This document shows, in pieces, positions 1 to 7,197 of a stretch of 21,082 bases of DNA. Origin of the DNA: BOG-933 sp037132135 (lineage in GTDB: Bacteria > Pseudomonadota > Alphaproteobacteria > Azospirillales > Azospirillaceae); contig JBAXPR010000065.1 in the NCBI GenBank assembly GCA_037132135.1, forward strand, positions 1 to 21,082, read 5' to 3'. The number at the start of each line of letters is the position of its first letter. The stretch's first letter is position 1. A program made the translations under genes and the position numbers. The notes under the pieces are model-generated. The model saw nothing but the letters and a program-made list of their open reading frames with translations. It was not told the origin of the DNA and made no database searches.

Positions 1-408
1 GGTGAAGGCCGCCAGCAGCATATCGCGCAACGCCAGGCCGAGGATCATCACCGAGCCGCCGCCGGTGGCGACCAGGGCGGTGATATCCCGTTTGAAGACC
101 ACGGCGAGGATGAAGCAGAGGCCGATGAACATCACCAGCAGGCCGGTCAGGTCGGTGACCAGCTTGGGCACCTCCTTGCCGGTCCGCCGGGGTACCATGC
201 CGTTGAGGATGTCGAGCCGGATGAAGCGCGACAGCAGCATCGTCGCGACGAAGCAGAAGGCCGCGGCGACGTACTGTTCGAGCACCGGCTGCGGCGTGCC
301 GGAAATGAAGGCCAGCGGCCCGGTGAAGAGATCGTCGAGCAGCAGCGCGAGGCCGAGCACAACGCCGACGACGGTGGTGCGGCCGTAGGTCTGCCAGAAT
401 TCGGTCAT
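1..408 (-). CDS. MscS-like mechanosensitive channel, N-terminal part (cut by window edge)
   Basis: This is an open frame of 136 codons with no stop before the left edge, so only the N-terminus is visible. It is a membrane protein with hydrophobic segments at about residues 11-24, 43-60, 82-105 and 110-127. The last visible stretch, GLALRDMLLAAFT at 124-136, resembles the pore-lining TM3 of MscS (GLAAQDTLSNFFAG-like), preceded by the glycine-rich segment typical of that helix. MscS channels release solutes from the cytoplasm on hypo-osmotic shock. The ATG lies 11 nt after the stop of the sensor gene and is preceded by TGAGGGAAC, a reasonable ribosome site, so the two genes are probably one transcript with this one second. 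The C-terminal cytoplasmic part (MscS beta domain, perhaps an added ligand-binding domain) is outside the window. The family call rests on the short TM3 motif and topology. Confidence 0.72.
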   Translation of the reverse strand, partial: MTEFWQTYGRTTVVGVVLGLALLLDDLFTGPLAFISGTPQPVLEQYVAAAFCFVATMLLSRFIRLDILNGMVPRRTGKEVPKLVTDLTGLLVMFIGLCFILAVVFKRDITALVATGGGSVMILGLALRDMLLAAFT

Positions 409-419
409 GGCGGGTTCCC

Positions 420-2243
420 TCAGGCGGTGACGGGGAGACGGGCGATGAAGCCCGGCTCGCTGCTCGCAATCTCGAGGCTGCCGCCATAGAACTCGAGAAT
501 GATCCGCGACAGCACCACGGCGACCAGCGGCGCCGCGTTGGGCTCGGCGGTCGGCGAGGCGCCGATGCGGGCCAGGAACTGGCGGGACTCGTCGAGCAGC
601 GCCTCATCGGGCGCGCCGGCGGCGGCGAAGGCCGAACCGGTGATCGAGAGGTTGAGCCAGCCCTCCTTGCGGTCATAGCGGCCGGCGAGGGTGATCTTGC
701 CGTGACCGCCGCGCTGGGCGGCGTAGCCGACCAGACCGGCCACCGCCCGGCGCAGCAGGCCGGCATCGGCGCGGATCAGGGGCAGGTCGGTGGTCACCGC
801 CGACGCGATGGTCAGCTGGGGCAGGCGCCGGAACGCCGCGAGGTCTTCGGCCAGGGCGCGGCCGACCACCTCGGCGAGCACCACCTCGGGGTTTTCCGCC
901 TTGACCAGCCGCTGGCGGAAGAGTTCGAGCTGCTGATAGTCGGAAACCAGCCGGCCGAGCCGTGAGGTTTCGCCGAGGGCGAAGGCGAAGCGGTCACGCA
1001 TCGCCTGCGCTTCGGCCGGGTCGGGGGCCTCGCCCCGGGCCACCGCCTCGACGGTCGGGACCACCGACTGCAATTGCCCGCTTACCGCCTGCAAGGGCTC
1101 GTTGACCGCGGTCACCAGATTGGTGAAGAACCCGCGCTTGATCAGATCGACATCTTTCAGCTTGGCCACAGCGGCGTCGCAGGCGGCGGCGCGCTCCACC
1201 AGTTCCGCCTTCTGGCGGTTGAGGGCGCCGGTAAGGCCGTTGCGCATCTGGCCGAACTTGAGGGTGCCGACGATGCCGGCCACGGCGATGACCAGGAACA
1301 GGATGCCGGTCTTAATGGCCACCGACTGGAGGATGTCGGCAAAGGCGTCGGTCACGTCCAGCGTCGTCGCGATGACGATGGTGGGAACACCGGAAAAGTT
1401 GAGCACGGGGAAGGATTTGACGAACACCGTCCGCTTGCCGGACTTGTCCAGCTCGAACTTCTTGGCCCGGGGATCGAAGTCGAGGTTGCGGACCAGTTCA
1501 CCGGTCAGCGGGTCGGAGTAGATAAAGAAGACGTCGTTGCCCTTCCAGGCATCGGTCTTGGGGTCGGCCGGGCGTTCGACCCGCTCGGACACCTCTTTCA
1601 TCAGGCCGACCGACCATTTCAGGCCGCTGGTGATGCTGGCACGCTCGAGCGGAATATTGAAATCGGTGACGAATTCGAGCACACCGACCATCTTGTCCTC
1701 GACGATCACCGGGCTGATCGCGCGCACCCCGATCAAGCCGCCGAGGCCGGTTTCCACCGCCAGCAGCTTTTGCCGGCGCTCATTGGCGGCAACGATCGAC
1801 TTGCGGAACTTGCTGAGATCCATGCCGAAGCTCTTGGGACTGCCGGCGCGGTAAAACATCGTCGCCGGCGGCGTCCAGAAATTGAGCTGGGCGACGCCGT
1901 GGTTCTTGTGAATCTCCTCGAAGAACGGCTCGATCCGAGCGACCAGGGCGTCGCGGTCGCCCTTGGCGAAGGCCTCGACGGTAACCCGGCTTTGCAGCAT
2001 GACTTCCGAGGCCAGATTCATTGCCCGGAACCGGCCCTGCAGCAGATCCTGGAAAACCATTTCGAAGCGTTCGGCGTTGCGGTCGGCCCGCTTGACGATG
2101 TCGCCGGTGCCGGCGGCATATTCGTTGATGGCATAGAAGGCCGACAGCACCCCCGCCATCAGGACGATCAGGATGATCATCCACCATTTTCCGCTGCCTT
2201 CCCGCGGCTGCTCGGCCGCGCCGTTCGTCGTCACCGTCGTCAT
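420..2243 (-). CDS. Membrane-bound cache-domain sensor with degenerate histidine kinase module
   Basis: Predicted 607-residue inner-membrane sensor. TM1 is about residues 20-40, then a periplasmic region of some 265 residues, TM2 about 309-329, then a cytoplasmic kinase-like region. The periplasmic part has motifs seen in double-cache chemoreceptor domains: FYRAGSPKSFGMDLSKFR near 130-147 and a GLIGVRAISPV stretch followed by GVLEF. The cytoplasmic part aligns with HisKA/HATPase by position (FFTNLVTAVNEPL at 372-384), but the phospho-accepting His position is Thr378. The N-box (about 491-513) lacks Asn and no DxGxG motif is seen. Only the C-terminal YGGSLEIASSEPG glycine motif survives. It therefore looks like a pseudokinase: ligand sensing is likely, autophosphorylation is not. 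The chosen ATG is preceded by CGAGGA at good spacing; a start 16 codons upstream is open but weaker. The MscS-like gene follows by 11 nt, suggesting a joint role in envelope or osmotic sensing (inference). Confidence 0.8.
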   Translation of the reverse strand: MTTVTTNGAAEQPREGSGKWWMIILIVLMAGVLSAFYAINEYAAGTGDIVKRADRNAERFEMVFQDLLQGRFRAMNLASEVMLQSRVTVEAFAKGDRDALVARIEPFFEEIHKNHGVAQLNFWTPPATMFYRAGSPKSFGMDLSKFRKSIVAANERRQKLLAVETGLGGLIGVRAISPVIVEDKMVGVLEFVTDFNIPLERASITSGLKWSVGLMKEVSERVERPADPKTDAWKGNDVFFIYSDPLTGELVRNLDFDPRAKKFELDKSGKRTVFVKSFPVLNFSGVPTIVIATTLDVTDAFADILQSVAIKTGILFLVIAVAGIVGTLKFGQMRNGLTGALNRQKAELVERAAACDAAVAKLKDVDLIKRGFFTNLVTAVNEPLQAVSGQLQSVVPTVEAVARGEAPDPAEAQAMRDRFAFALGETSRLGRLVSDYQQLELFRQRLVKAENPEVVLAEVVGRALAEDLAAFRRLPQLTIASAVTTDLPLIRADAGLLRRAVAGLVGYAAQRGGHGKITLAGRYDRKEGWLNLSITGSAFAAAGAPDEALLDESRQFLARIGASPTAEPNAAPLVAVVLSRIILEFYGGSLEIASSEPGFIARLPVTA

Positions 2244-2300
2244 GAGCTGGCTTCCTCGGGTTGTCGTACCACCGGCTCTTGTGAGAGCCACACTCTTCCT

Positions 2301-2329
2301 AAAGTGTCAGCGGCCTTGTGTAACGTCAA
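2301..2329 (-). promoter_or_regulatory. Candidate sigma70-type promoter for the cache sensor gene
   Basis: On the minus strand a TTGACG -35 box (2329-2324) is followed after 17 nt by CACTTT, a poor -10 match. It lies about 60 nt upstream of the chosen start in an AT-richer pocket. It overlaps ACACT/AGTGT repeat elements (2290-2294, 2303-2307, 2344-2348) that could be a repressor or activator site. Only the -35 box is convincing. Confidence 0.25.
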
Positions 2330-2426
2330 TTTTTGCTCATAGAGTGTGTTTCTTCGCCACGGTCGGGGCGCGCCGATGACGCTCCGGCGCCGCTCACCGT
2401 CCGGCCTCAGACCCCCGAACGCACGC

Positions 2427-2600
2427 ATGGGCATGGAAAATAACGAAGTCTGGTGCCGGGCCTGGCGGCTGCTGATCAAGCACCAGGACGCGGTCGATGC
2501 GGTGATCGCGGCCGAAATCGAGCGCTGCCGGGCCGCCGGGGATGCCGAGGGCGCCGCCTACTGGCGCCGGGTCGCGGCGGCGGTCGAGGATTTCCGCTAG
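2427..2600 (+). CDS. Small helical protein of unknown function (DUF6961-like?)
   Basis: Encodes about 57 residues, very probably cytoplasmic: no signal peptide or membrane segment, and mostly helix-favouring residues. The pattern EVWCRAW ... GDAEGAAYWRRVAAAVEDF resembles short alphaproteobacterial proteins with an E-x-W motif near the N-terminus and a GD-x-EG-x3-W motif near the C-terminus (DUF6961 as I recall it; not verified). The start could be the ATG at 2427 or the one at 2433. The frame is also open upstream to 2346, but that part is Arg/Pro-rich with no family likeness. No clear Shine-Dalgarno site is visible. It stands alone, convergent with the hemerythrin gene 34 nt away. No function can be assigned. 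Confidence 0.5.
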   Translation: MGMENNEVWCRAWRLLIKHQDAVDAVIAAEIERCRAAGDAEGAAYWRRVAAAVEDFR

Positions 2601-2611
2601 CGCGGACCGAG

Positions 2612-2628
2612 GAGGCGCCGGACGCCTC
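2612..2628. terminator. GC-rich hairpin between convergent genes
   Basis: GAGGCG-CCGGA-CGCCTC is a perfect 6-bp stem with a 5-nt loop, centred between the stops of the small plus-strand gene (2600) and the hemerythrin gene (2635). A second dyad, GCCGCT-C-AGCGGC (2630-2642), overlaps the hemerythrin stop. There is no T-tract on either strand, so if it ends transcription it is not a classical intrinsic terminator. Confidence 0.35.
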
Positions 2629-2634
2629 GGCCGC

Positions 2635-3054
2635 TCAGCGGCGGTTGGTGTTCTGGCGCAAAAAAAGGCCAAGCTTGCGGTCGGTGCTCATGATGTGATC
2701 GACCAGCCAATGCTTCAGAAAATTCAAGGTATCATTGCCAACGATGCCCGGGTCGGTTTCAAATTTGTAGACCAGAGAATCGAGACCCTTAATCAATGTT
2801 GCGTGCTCATCGATGTGGGCGGAGGTTTCGTCGTATTTGTGCCTCCGCATGATTTGTTCTTCATGATCAAAATGATAGGATATGTAATCCGACAGATCGG
2901 ACAGGATGTCGGCGATCGCCTCATTTTCTTTCTGATGCTCGACGGCATCGTCCAGCCGGTTGATGATGCCGACAATTGCGATATGATCCCGATCGATCAG
3001 GTCATCGCCGATAGACAGTGTCTCGTCCCATTTGATCAGCACGCGGTCCACCAC
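2635..3054 (-). CDS. Bacteriohemerythrin (single-domain O2-binding di-iron protein)
   Basis: This 139-residue cytoplasmic four-helix protein binds O2 at a di-iron centre and may store, deliver or sense oxygen. All seven expected ligands are present at family spacing: His24 (IDRDH), His61 and Glu65 (HFDHE), His80 and His84 (HIDEH), His120 and Asp125 (DHIMSTD). The N-terminal W-D-x-x-L-S-I-G signature is also intact. The start is GTG at 3054 (or the adjoining GTG at 3051), because an in-frame TGA lies directly upstream; an overlapping ATG at 3058 is out of frame. No strong ribosome site is seen. The gene is clearly less GC-rich than its neighbours, with many A/T third positions, which suggests later acquisition or different selection. 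It appears monocistronic. In the family such proteins often accompany chemotaxis or micro-oxic metabolism. Confidence 0.93.
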   Translation of the reverse strand: MVDRVLIKWDETLSIGDDLIDRDHIAIVGIINRLDDAVEHQKENEAIADILSDLSDYISYHFDHEEQIMRRHKYDETSAHIDEHATLIKGLDSLVYKFETDPGIVGNDTLNFLKHWLVDHIMSTDRKLGLFLRQNTNRR

Positions 3055-3157
3055 TCATTGACGGGGTCTGGGCGGAAGTGCGGGTGCGGCACCGCTTGAC
3101 CAACTGCGCGAAGGTCCGGGCCAGATCAGAACCCGCCAGCGATGCCGCGGCGGCACT

Positions 3158-3184
3158 CTATGCCAATGTCAGCGTTCTGCATAG
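3158..3184. other. Inverted repeat upstream of the hemerythrin gene
   Basis: CTATGC (3158-3163) and GCATAG (3179-3184) form 6-bp arms 15 nt apart. They lie between the end of the DUF882 gene and the hemerythrin start, about 105 nt upstream of the latter. It could be a regulator site or a weak transcript-end hairpin; there is no T-tract. The rest of this 152-nt interval shows nothing recognisable. Confidence 0.25.
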
Positions 3185-3206
3185 GCCGCTTTTTGCCAGC
3201 CCCGCG

Positions 3207-3797
3207 TCAGGCGCCCCAGTGGCGCAGCGGGCCGACGTCGACATGGATGAAGCCGTTGTCGGGATAGTAGCCGACGCCACCGGCCCGCAGCGACAGCGCG
3301 GCGCGGCGCAGGCGCGAGAGGCTGTAGTTGGGCAGGAACAGATCGGCGGCCATGCCCCGGATGTGATAGCTGTGCTGGGCGACGCCGCTGTGGTCGGCCT
3401 CAATCAGCATGCTGTTGGTGTGCTGCGAGCGGTAGCCGGAAACGATGTGGAACGGCCCGTGGGCGCCGACTTTGCGCTTGAGCGCAAACAGGGTGTCGAT
3501 CAGCCGGGGGTCGATCCGGTGCACGGCGCCGGTGCGGTGGTCGCGGAACAGCCGGTTGATGGCGCGCAGCGCCTCGGGCTGATAGCGGCCCTTGTACCAG
3601 TAATCGGCGGTCAGGTGCTCGCCGGTATGCTCGTTGAGAAAGGCCAGCTGCCGGTGGACATGGCCGGGACGCGGAATGGCCAGGGCCTCGGCCGGCGTCA
3701 ACACCGCTGCGGCCACTGCGACCGCCGTGCCAAGTCGGAGAAAATCGCGGCGTCCGACCGCCGGGGCCGGTTCACACCGAAGATCCTCGATCGACAT
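3207..3797 (-). CDS. Tat-exported DUF882 / peptidase M15-like protein (MepK-type fold)
   Basis: This is a 196-residue exported protein. The N-terminus carries a twin-arginine signal (GRRDFLRLG at 15-23, then a hydrophobic stretch and an AEALA-type cleavage site near 36-40), so it should be folded in the cytoplasm and exported by Tat. The mature part is the DUF882 domain, related to M15 zinc peptidases such as E. coli MepK/YcbK. Visible features are SGYRS (120-124), the HSxHIxGxAxD motif with likely zinc ligands His145 and Asp152, and the third ligand His185 in FIHVD. MepK cuts peptidoglycan cross-links, including L,D-type 3-3 links; the same is plausible here given the L,D-transpeptidase upstream. 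The ATG at 3797 has a perfect AGGAGG site (GAAAGGAGGTTTC); the frame is open further upstream but that part is not signal-like. Its paralogue lies 281 nt upstream. Confidence 0.9.
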   Translation of the reverse strand: MSIEDLRCEPAPAVGRRDFLRLGTAVAVAAAVLTPAEALAIPRPGHVHRQLAFLNEHTGEHLTADYWYKGRYQPEALRAINRLFRDHRTGAVHRIDPRLIDTLFALKRKVGAHGPFHIVSGYRSQHTNSMLIEADHSGVAQHSYHIRGMAADLFLPNYSLSRLRRAALSLRAGGVGYYPDNGFIHVDVGPLRHWGA

Positions 3798-3864
3798 GAA
3801 ACCTCCTTTCGATCGGCACAAGAACAAATGAAGCACAATTGCCGGGGCGACTGCCCGATGCCCT

Positions 3865-3893
3865 TTTGAATCGATTCTGGCCTTCCTTGTCAA
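3865..3893 (-). promoter_or_regulatory. Candidate promoter of the first DUF882 gene
   Basis: A consensus TTGACA (3893-3888), a 17-nt spacer and TTCAAA as the -10 box lie about 70 nt upstream of the AGGAGG/ATG. The same arrangement, TTGACA-N17-TCCAAA, precedes the paralogous gene at 5058-5086, which strengthens both. A further TTGACA at 3931-3926 has no usable -10 box. The 281-nt interval 3798-4078 holds no gene that I can support. Confidence 0.4.
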
Positions 3894-4078
3894 GCCAGGA
3901 TTTTCCCGAGTCCTCAGAAGTGGTCTGTCAAGACTAAATATTTGGGCATAACGACATCGAGCCGCGACACCCTGTCGCAGTCAAGAGCCGAAAATCCTGG
4001 CCGCGATCTCTGTCAATACTGCAAAAGGTTGGGTCTTGTTGTCTCCGACAGCGGCTCGAGACGCCGCCCGGCCCCGGC

Positions 4079-4984
4079 TCAGCGACCGCCGACCAGTTGC
4101 GGCTTGCGGCGGAGCAGGAAGCTCTCGGACTGGATCGGCGCGGGGTCGCGCATGGCGACCCGCATCGGCTTGTGGCCGGGCACCGGTGTGCTGACCGCTT
4201 CGGCGCTCTGGCTGAACAGGCGGCGGCGCGGCATCACCGCGTCCATCACCGGCGCCGGCTCGTTCTGCGGGGGCAGCAGCCCCGCCTCGGCGGCCTGCCG
4301 GACCTCGGGGGTCTCGGTCAGGAGGGCGTCACGCCAGACCGGCGCCTCGCCGATATCCTCTTCGGAATAGTGATGATGGCTGCCGCCGCCCCAGGTGCGG
4401 ATCGGGCCGGTATCGACGTGGACGAAGTTGCTGTGCGGGTAGTAGCCGACACCGCCGGCCCGCAACGACAGCGCCGCCTGATGCAGCGAGCCCAGGCCGC
4501 ACCCGTTCATGCGGATGTCCACCGCCTTGCCCTGCATGTGCAGGCTGTGGCTGGCGACGCCGCGATGGTGCACGCGGAGGCGGGCGTTGGTCCGGGGCGA
4601 GCGGTAGCCGCACACCACCTGGACCGGACTGCAGGTTCCGGTCATCCGGAAGATGCCGAACATGACGTCGACCAGCCGGGGGTCGATGGCGTGAATGCTG
4701 CCGTCGTGGCGGTCGCGCAGGAGCTGACTGACCGTCCGCAGCGCGTCGAGGACGTAGCGGCCCTTGACCCAATAATCGACGGTCACTTCTTCGTGGGTGG
4801 CGCCGTTGATCAAAGACAAACGGCGAACAGACGAGCCGAGACCAAATCCGTCATTGCCAAAGGAGGCCAAGGCCTGAATGGGATCAACCAGGGCGACTGT
4901 CGCCGCCGCCCCCGCGCCGACTCGAAGAAAATTGCGCCGGCTGACCAGAGTGTCCTCCCGGGACGCAGAATTTCTATCCGTCAT
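4079..4984 (-). CDS. Tat-exported DUF882 / M15-like protein with C-terminal extension
   Basis: This is a 301-residue paralogue of the downstream DUF882 protein. A Tat signal is present (SRRNFLRVG at 15-23, then an Ala-rich hydrophobic stretch ending at ALA 38-40). The catalytic-type domain spans about 52-198: CGYRS (125-129), HSLHMQGKAVD with predicted zinc ligands His149 and Asp156, and His189 in FVHVD. It shares DYWVKGRY, IDPRL and LSLRAGGVGYYP with its neighbour, so the two arose by duplication or share a recent ancestor. Unlike the neighbour it carries about 100 extra residues after the domain, beginning with a GGGSHHH run and then Pro/Arg-rich low-complexity sequence of unknown role. The ATG at 4984 follows GGGTGGGGGGCTCC; a GTG four codons upstream is an alternative. 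Likely role: periplasmic peptidoglycan hydrolysis next to the L,D-transpeptidase (inference). Confidence 0.9.
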   Translation of the reverse strand: MTDRNSASREDTLVSRRNFLRVGAGAAATVALVDPIQALASFGNDGFGLGSSVRRLSLINGATHEEVTVDYWVKGRYVLDALRTVSQLLRDRHDGSIHAIDPRLVDVMFGIFRMTGTCSPVQVVCGYRSPRTNARLRVHHRGVASHSLHMQGKAVDIRMNGCGLGSLHQAALSLRAGGVGYYPHSNFVHVDTGPIRTWGGGSHHHYSEEDIGEAPVWRDALLTETPEVRQAAEAGLLPPQNEPAPVMDAVMPRRRLFSQSAEAVSTPVPGHKPMRVAMRDPAPIQSESFLLRRKPQLVGGR

Positions 4985-5057
4985 GGAGCCCCCCACCCGT
5001 CTGCACTGGCCACTTCGCTGGCTGCCGATCCCCTGTCGGCTGGATCACGTTGCAGTG

Positions 5058-5086
5058 TTTGGACCCGACCGGCTTGCCACTGTCAA
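5058..5086 (-). promoter_or_regulatory. Candidate promoter of the second DUF882 gene
   Basis: TTGACA (5086-5081), a 17-nt spacer and TCCAAA (5063-5058) lie about 74 nt upstream of the ATG, downstream of the transpeptidase terminator. The match in layout to the element before the paralogous gene suggests that the promoter was duplicated with the gene, or that both are co-regulated. The -10 box is only a partial match to consensus. Confidence 0.4.
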
Positions 5087-5235
5087 GCACAAAAACCGTG
5101 AATTTTTTCAGGTCTTTGATTCCAAGGTATTTTTCCGCCGGGGGGTCGGCCGGGCTCATGCCGCAGCGCGTCAATGCGCCGCACCGGACAGCGGAATCGG
5201 GGCCGTGGGCCGGCTCCGATTCTCTCTCGCGACGC

Positions 5236-5261
5236 AAAAAAGGGCTCAGCCGGGCCGACCC
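5236..5261 (-). terminator. Intrinsic terminator of the L,D-transpeptidase gene
   Basis: On the minus strand a GC-rich imperfect hairpin (5261-5242, arms GGGTCGG / CTGAGCCC with one bulge and wobble pairs) runs straight into six Ts (5241-5236). It overlaps the last codons and stop of the transpeptidase gene. It separates that gene from the DUF882 gene downstream, which has its own promoter candidate. Confidence 0.5.
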
Positions 5262-7138
5262 GGGCCGACGGGCGGGCGGGCGGGCGGCTCCTCGATGCGG
5301 TGCAGTGCCCGCAGGATCTGGGAGTCGCGGCCGTAAATATCCTCGCGGAACTGAAGCTCGCCGTCCTCGCCTACCCAGGCGGTCTGGTATAGCAGAAACA
5401 CCGGCATCGGCGCCTTGAGGGGGACGAGACGGGTGTCACCCTTGTCGAGGACGAGCTTGCGCCGCTCGGCGGTCCATTCCGGCATGTCGGTGAGCAGCAG
5501 TTCGGCCAGCCCCAGGGGATTGCCCACCCGCACGCAGCCGGAGCTGAAGGTGCGGACGCTCTTGACGAATTTCTCGCGATGGGGCGTGTCGTGGAGGTAG
5601 ACGTCGAAATCGTTGGGGATGTTGAACTTGACCTGGCCGAGGGCGTTGCCGCTGCCCGGCATCTGGCGCAGGCGGTACCCGCTGATGTCGTCGACGGCCT
5701 GCCAGTTGATCCGTGTCGAGTCCACCCGCTTGCCGGCGAAGGAGCCGCTGTACAGCACGATGTTCTGATCGGCGAGGTAGCTCGGGTTGGCCCGCAGCTT
5801 GGGCAGAATGTCCTCGCGCGCCAGCTTGCGCGGCACCGACCACGTCGGATTCCAGATCAGCGAGGTGATCTGGCTGGCGAAGATCGGCGTCCGCCGCACC
5901 TTGGTGCCGACGATCACCGGCATTTCCAGCGCCGTCTTGCCGCCGATGACGGCGGTCAGCGAGAAGCCGGGGATATTGACCAGGACATGGCGCGGCCCGA
6001 GATCTTCGGGCATCCAGCGCTCGCGCTCCATATTGGCGATCACCGTGGCCACCCGCTCGGCCGCGCTGACGTTGAGCGCGGCATAGGTCATGGCGCCGAT
6101 CACGCCGTCGGCGGGCAGGCCGTGGCGGGCCTGGAAACGCTGGACCGCGAGGCGCAGCGGCCGGTCGTAGTCGGTGCCGCCGGCCAGCAGCTTGCGGTCG
6201 AGTTCGCCGGTGACGACGAGGCGGCGGCGCAGCGCTTTGACCACCGGGTCCTTCCGGCCCGGTTCCAGCTTGGGGCCTTCGGGCACGCGCGGCCAGCCAC
6301 CGGCCCGTTCGAAGGCCCGCGACAGCCGCAGCGCCTCGCGGAGCCGCCGGTAGCGTTCGCCGGCCGGAGCCAGCCTGGCAAGAAAAGCCGGCAGATCGGA
6401 GGCGGCCAGCGCCTCCCTGGCGGTGGCCACCGGGTCCATCGCCGCCGGCACCAGGGCGAACTCGGCGGCGATCGCGCGCGGGGCCAGCCGGCCCCGGTGC
6501 AGATCACCGGCATAGGCGATCAGGGCGTCGGTCAGCAGCAGGTCGAATTCGGCGCGGTGCGCGGCGTCGAGCGCACCCGCGCCGGCCAGCCTCGAGTCGA
6601 TGGCGGCGAGATGATAATCGGCGGGCACCAGCCCTTCGAGTTCGGCCGCGCTCAGGGTCTGGCGCAACTGGCGGGCGCCGGCGATCAGGGTCTCGGCGGC
6701 GTCGCCGCTGAACCAAGCAGCGGCATAGTGTCGCTGTTCATAGAACTGTTTCAGGCGGGCGGCGTCGAGCGGCCGCCGCGGCTCCAGCCCCGCCACCCCG
6801 GCCACCAGCCGGGCCAGGACCTCGGCCGACAGCGGCCCTTCGGGCAGCACCACCGGCACCGGTGCCGGTGCGGCCGCGGCCGGCGGCATCGGCTCGCCGG
6901 GCGGCGCGGGTTCGGCCGCCGCGGGCTCCGGGGCCGGAACCGGCAGCACCGCCGGCTGCGGCGTGGGCACTGCGGCGCCGGCGGCACGGGTATCGGGTCC
7001 CGGCGGCACCGGCATTTCGGTCACCTGCGCCGCTCTTCCGGCCATCGGCACCAGGGCAAACGCCTCGGGCACCATCGTGATCACCACCGCCAGACCGAAC
7101 GCCAACGCTGCCAAACCCTGTCGCACCACGCACCTCAT
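5246..7138 (-). CDS. L,D-transpeptidase of the YcbB/LdtD type
   Basis: A 630-residue periplasmic enzyme that forms 3-3 (mDAP-mDAP) cross-links in peptidoglycan. It has an N-terminal signal peptide (about 1-28), then a long Ala/Pro-rich linker (about 40-100) suited to spanning from the membrane to the wall. A scaffold domain follows (about 105-290). A peptidoglycan-binding helical domain covers about 290-357, with AVQRFQARHGLPADGVIG. The YkuD catalytic domain (about 383-550) carries YLHDTP (His516) and the SSGCVRVGNP signature with the nucleophile Cys535. Length and domain order match the LdtD/YcbB family (about 600 residues). The ATG at 7138 is preceded by an in-frame GTG at 7141; neither has a strong ribosome site. 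Two DUF882 hydrolase-type genes follow on the same strand, which fits a cell-wall remodelling block. It is divergent from the pentapeptide gene. Confidence 0.95.
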   Translation of the reverse strand: MRCVVRQGLAALAFGLAVVITMVPEAFALVPMAGRAAQVTEMPVPPGPDTRAAGAAVPTPQPAVLPVPAPEPAAAEPAPPGEPMPPAAAAPAPVPVVLPEGPLSAEVLARLVAGVAGLEPRRPLDAARLKQFYEQRHYAAAWFSGDAAETLIAGARQLRQTLSAAELEGLVPADYHLAAIDSRLAGAGALDAAHRAEFDLLLTDALIAYAGDLHRGRLAPRAIAAEFALVPAAMDPVATAREALAASDLPAFLARLAPAGERYRRLREALRLSRAFERAGGWPRVPEGPKLEPGRKDPVVKALRRRLVVTGELDRKLLAGGTDYDRPLRLAVQRFQARHGLPADGVIGAMTYAALNVSAAERVATVIANMERERWMPEDLGPRHVLVNIPGFSLTAVIGGKTALEMPVIVGTKVRRTPIFASQITSLIWNPTWSVPRKLAREDILPKLRANPSYLADQNIVLYSGSFAGKRVDSTRINWQAVDDISGYRLRQMPGSGNALGQVKFNIPNDFDVYLHDTPHREKFVKSVRTFSSGCVRVGNPLGLAELLLTDMPEWTAERRKLVLDKGDTRLVPLKAPMPVFLLYQTAWVGEDGELQFREDIYGRDSQILRALHRIEEPPARPPVGPGRPG

Positions 7139-7168
7139 CACACCCGGACCCCGACGCCGGTCGCTACC

Positions 7169-7197
7169 ATACTAGCTGGAGTGGCGCCCCGAGAAAG
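7169..7197 (-). promoter_or_regulatory. Possible promoter for the L,D-transpeptidase gene
   Basis: On the minus strand TAGTAT (7174-7169) is a fair -10 box about 30 nt upstream of the ATG. The -35 position 17 nt before it reads CTTTCT, a poor match. The remainder of the 291-nt interval up to the pentapeptide gene (7139-7429) is very GC-rich with short palindromes such as GGCCGGCC, and holds no gene that I can support beyond a possible N-terminal extension of that gene from 7313. Confidence 0.25.

Noticed and set aside
1074..2342. 422-codon plus-strand frame across the cache sensor gene
   Set aside because: It is the antisense of recognisable transmembrane and cache motifs, and its product has a shadow-like composition rich in Gly, His, Asp and Arg.
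4974..5237. Possible small minus-strand gene (up to 87 codons) between the transpeptidase and a DUF882 gene
   Set aside because: It contains the likely promoter of the DUF882 gene and overlaps its start. It has no family likeness, although a short AEKYLGIKDLKKFTVFVLD stretch looks protein-like enough to re-check in relatives.
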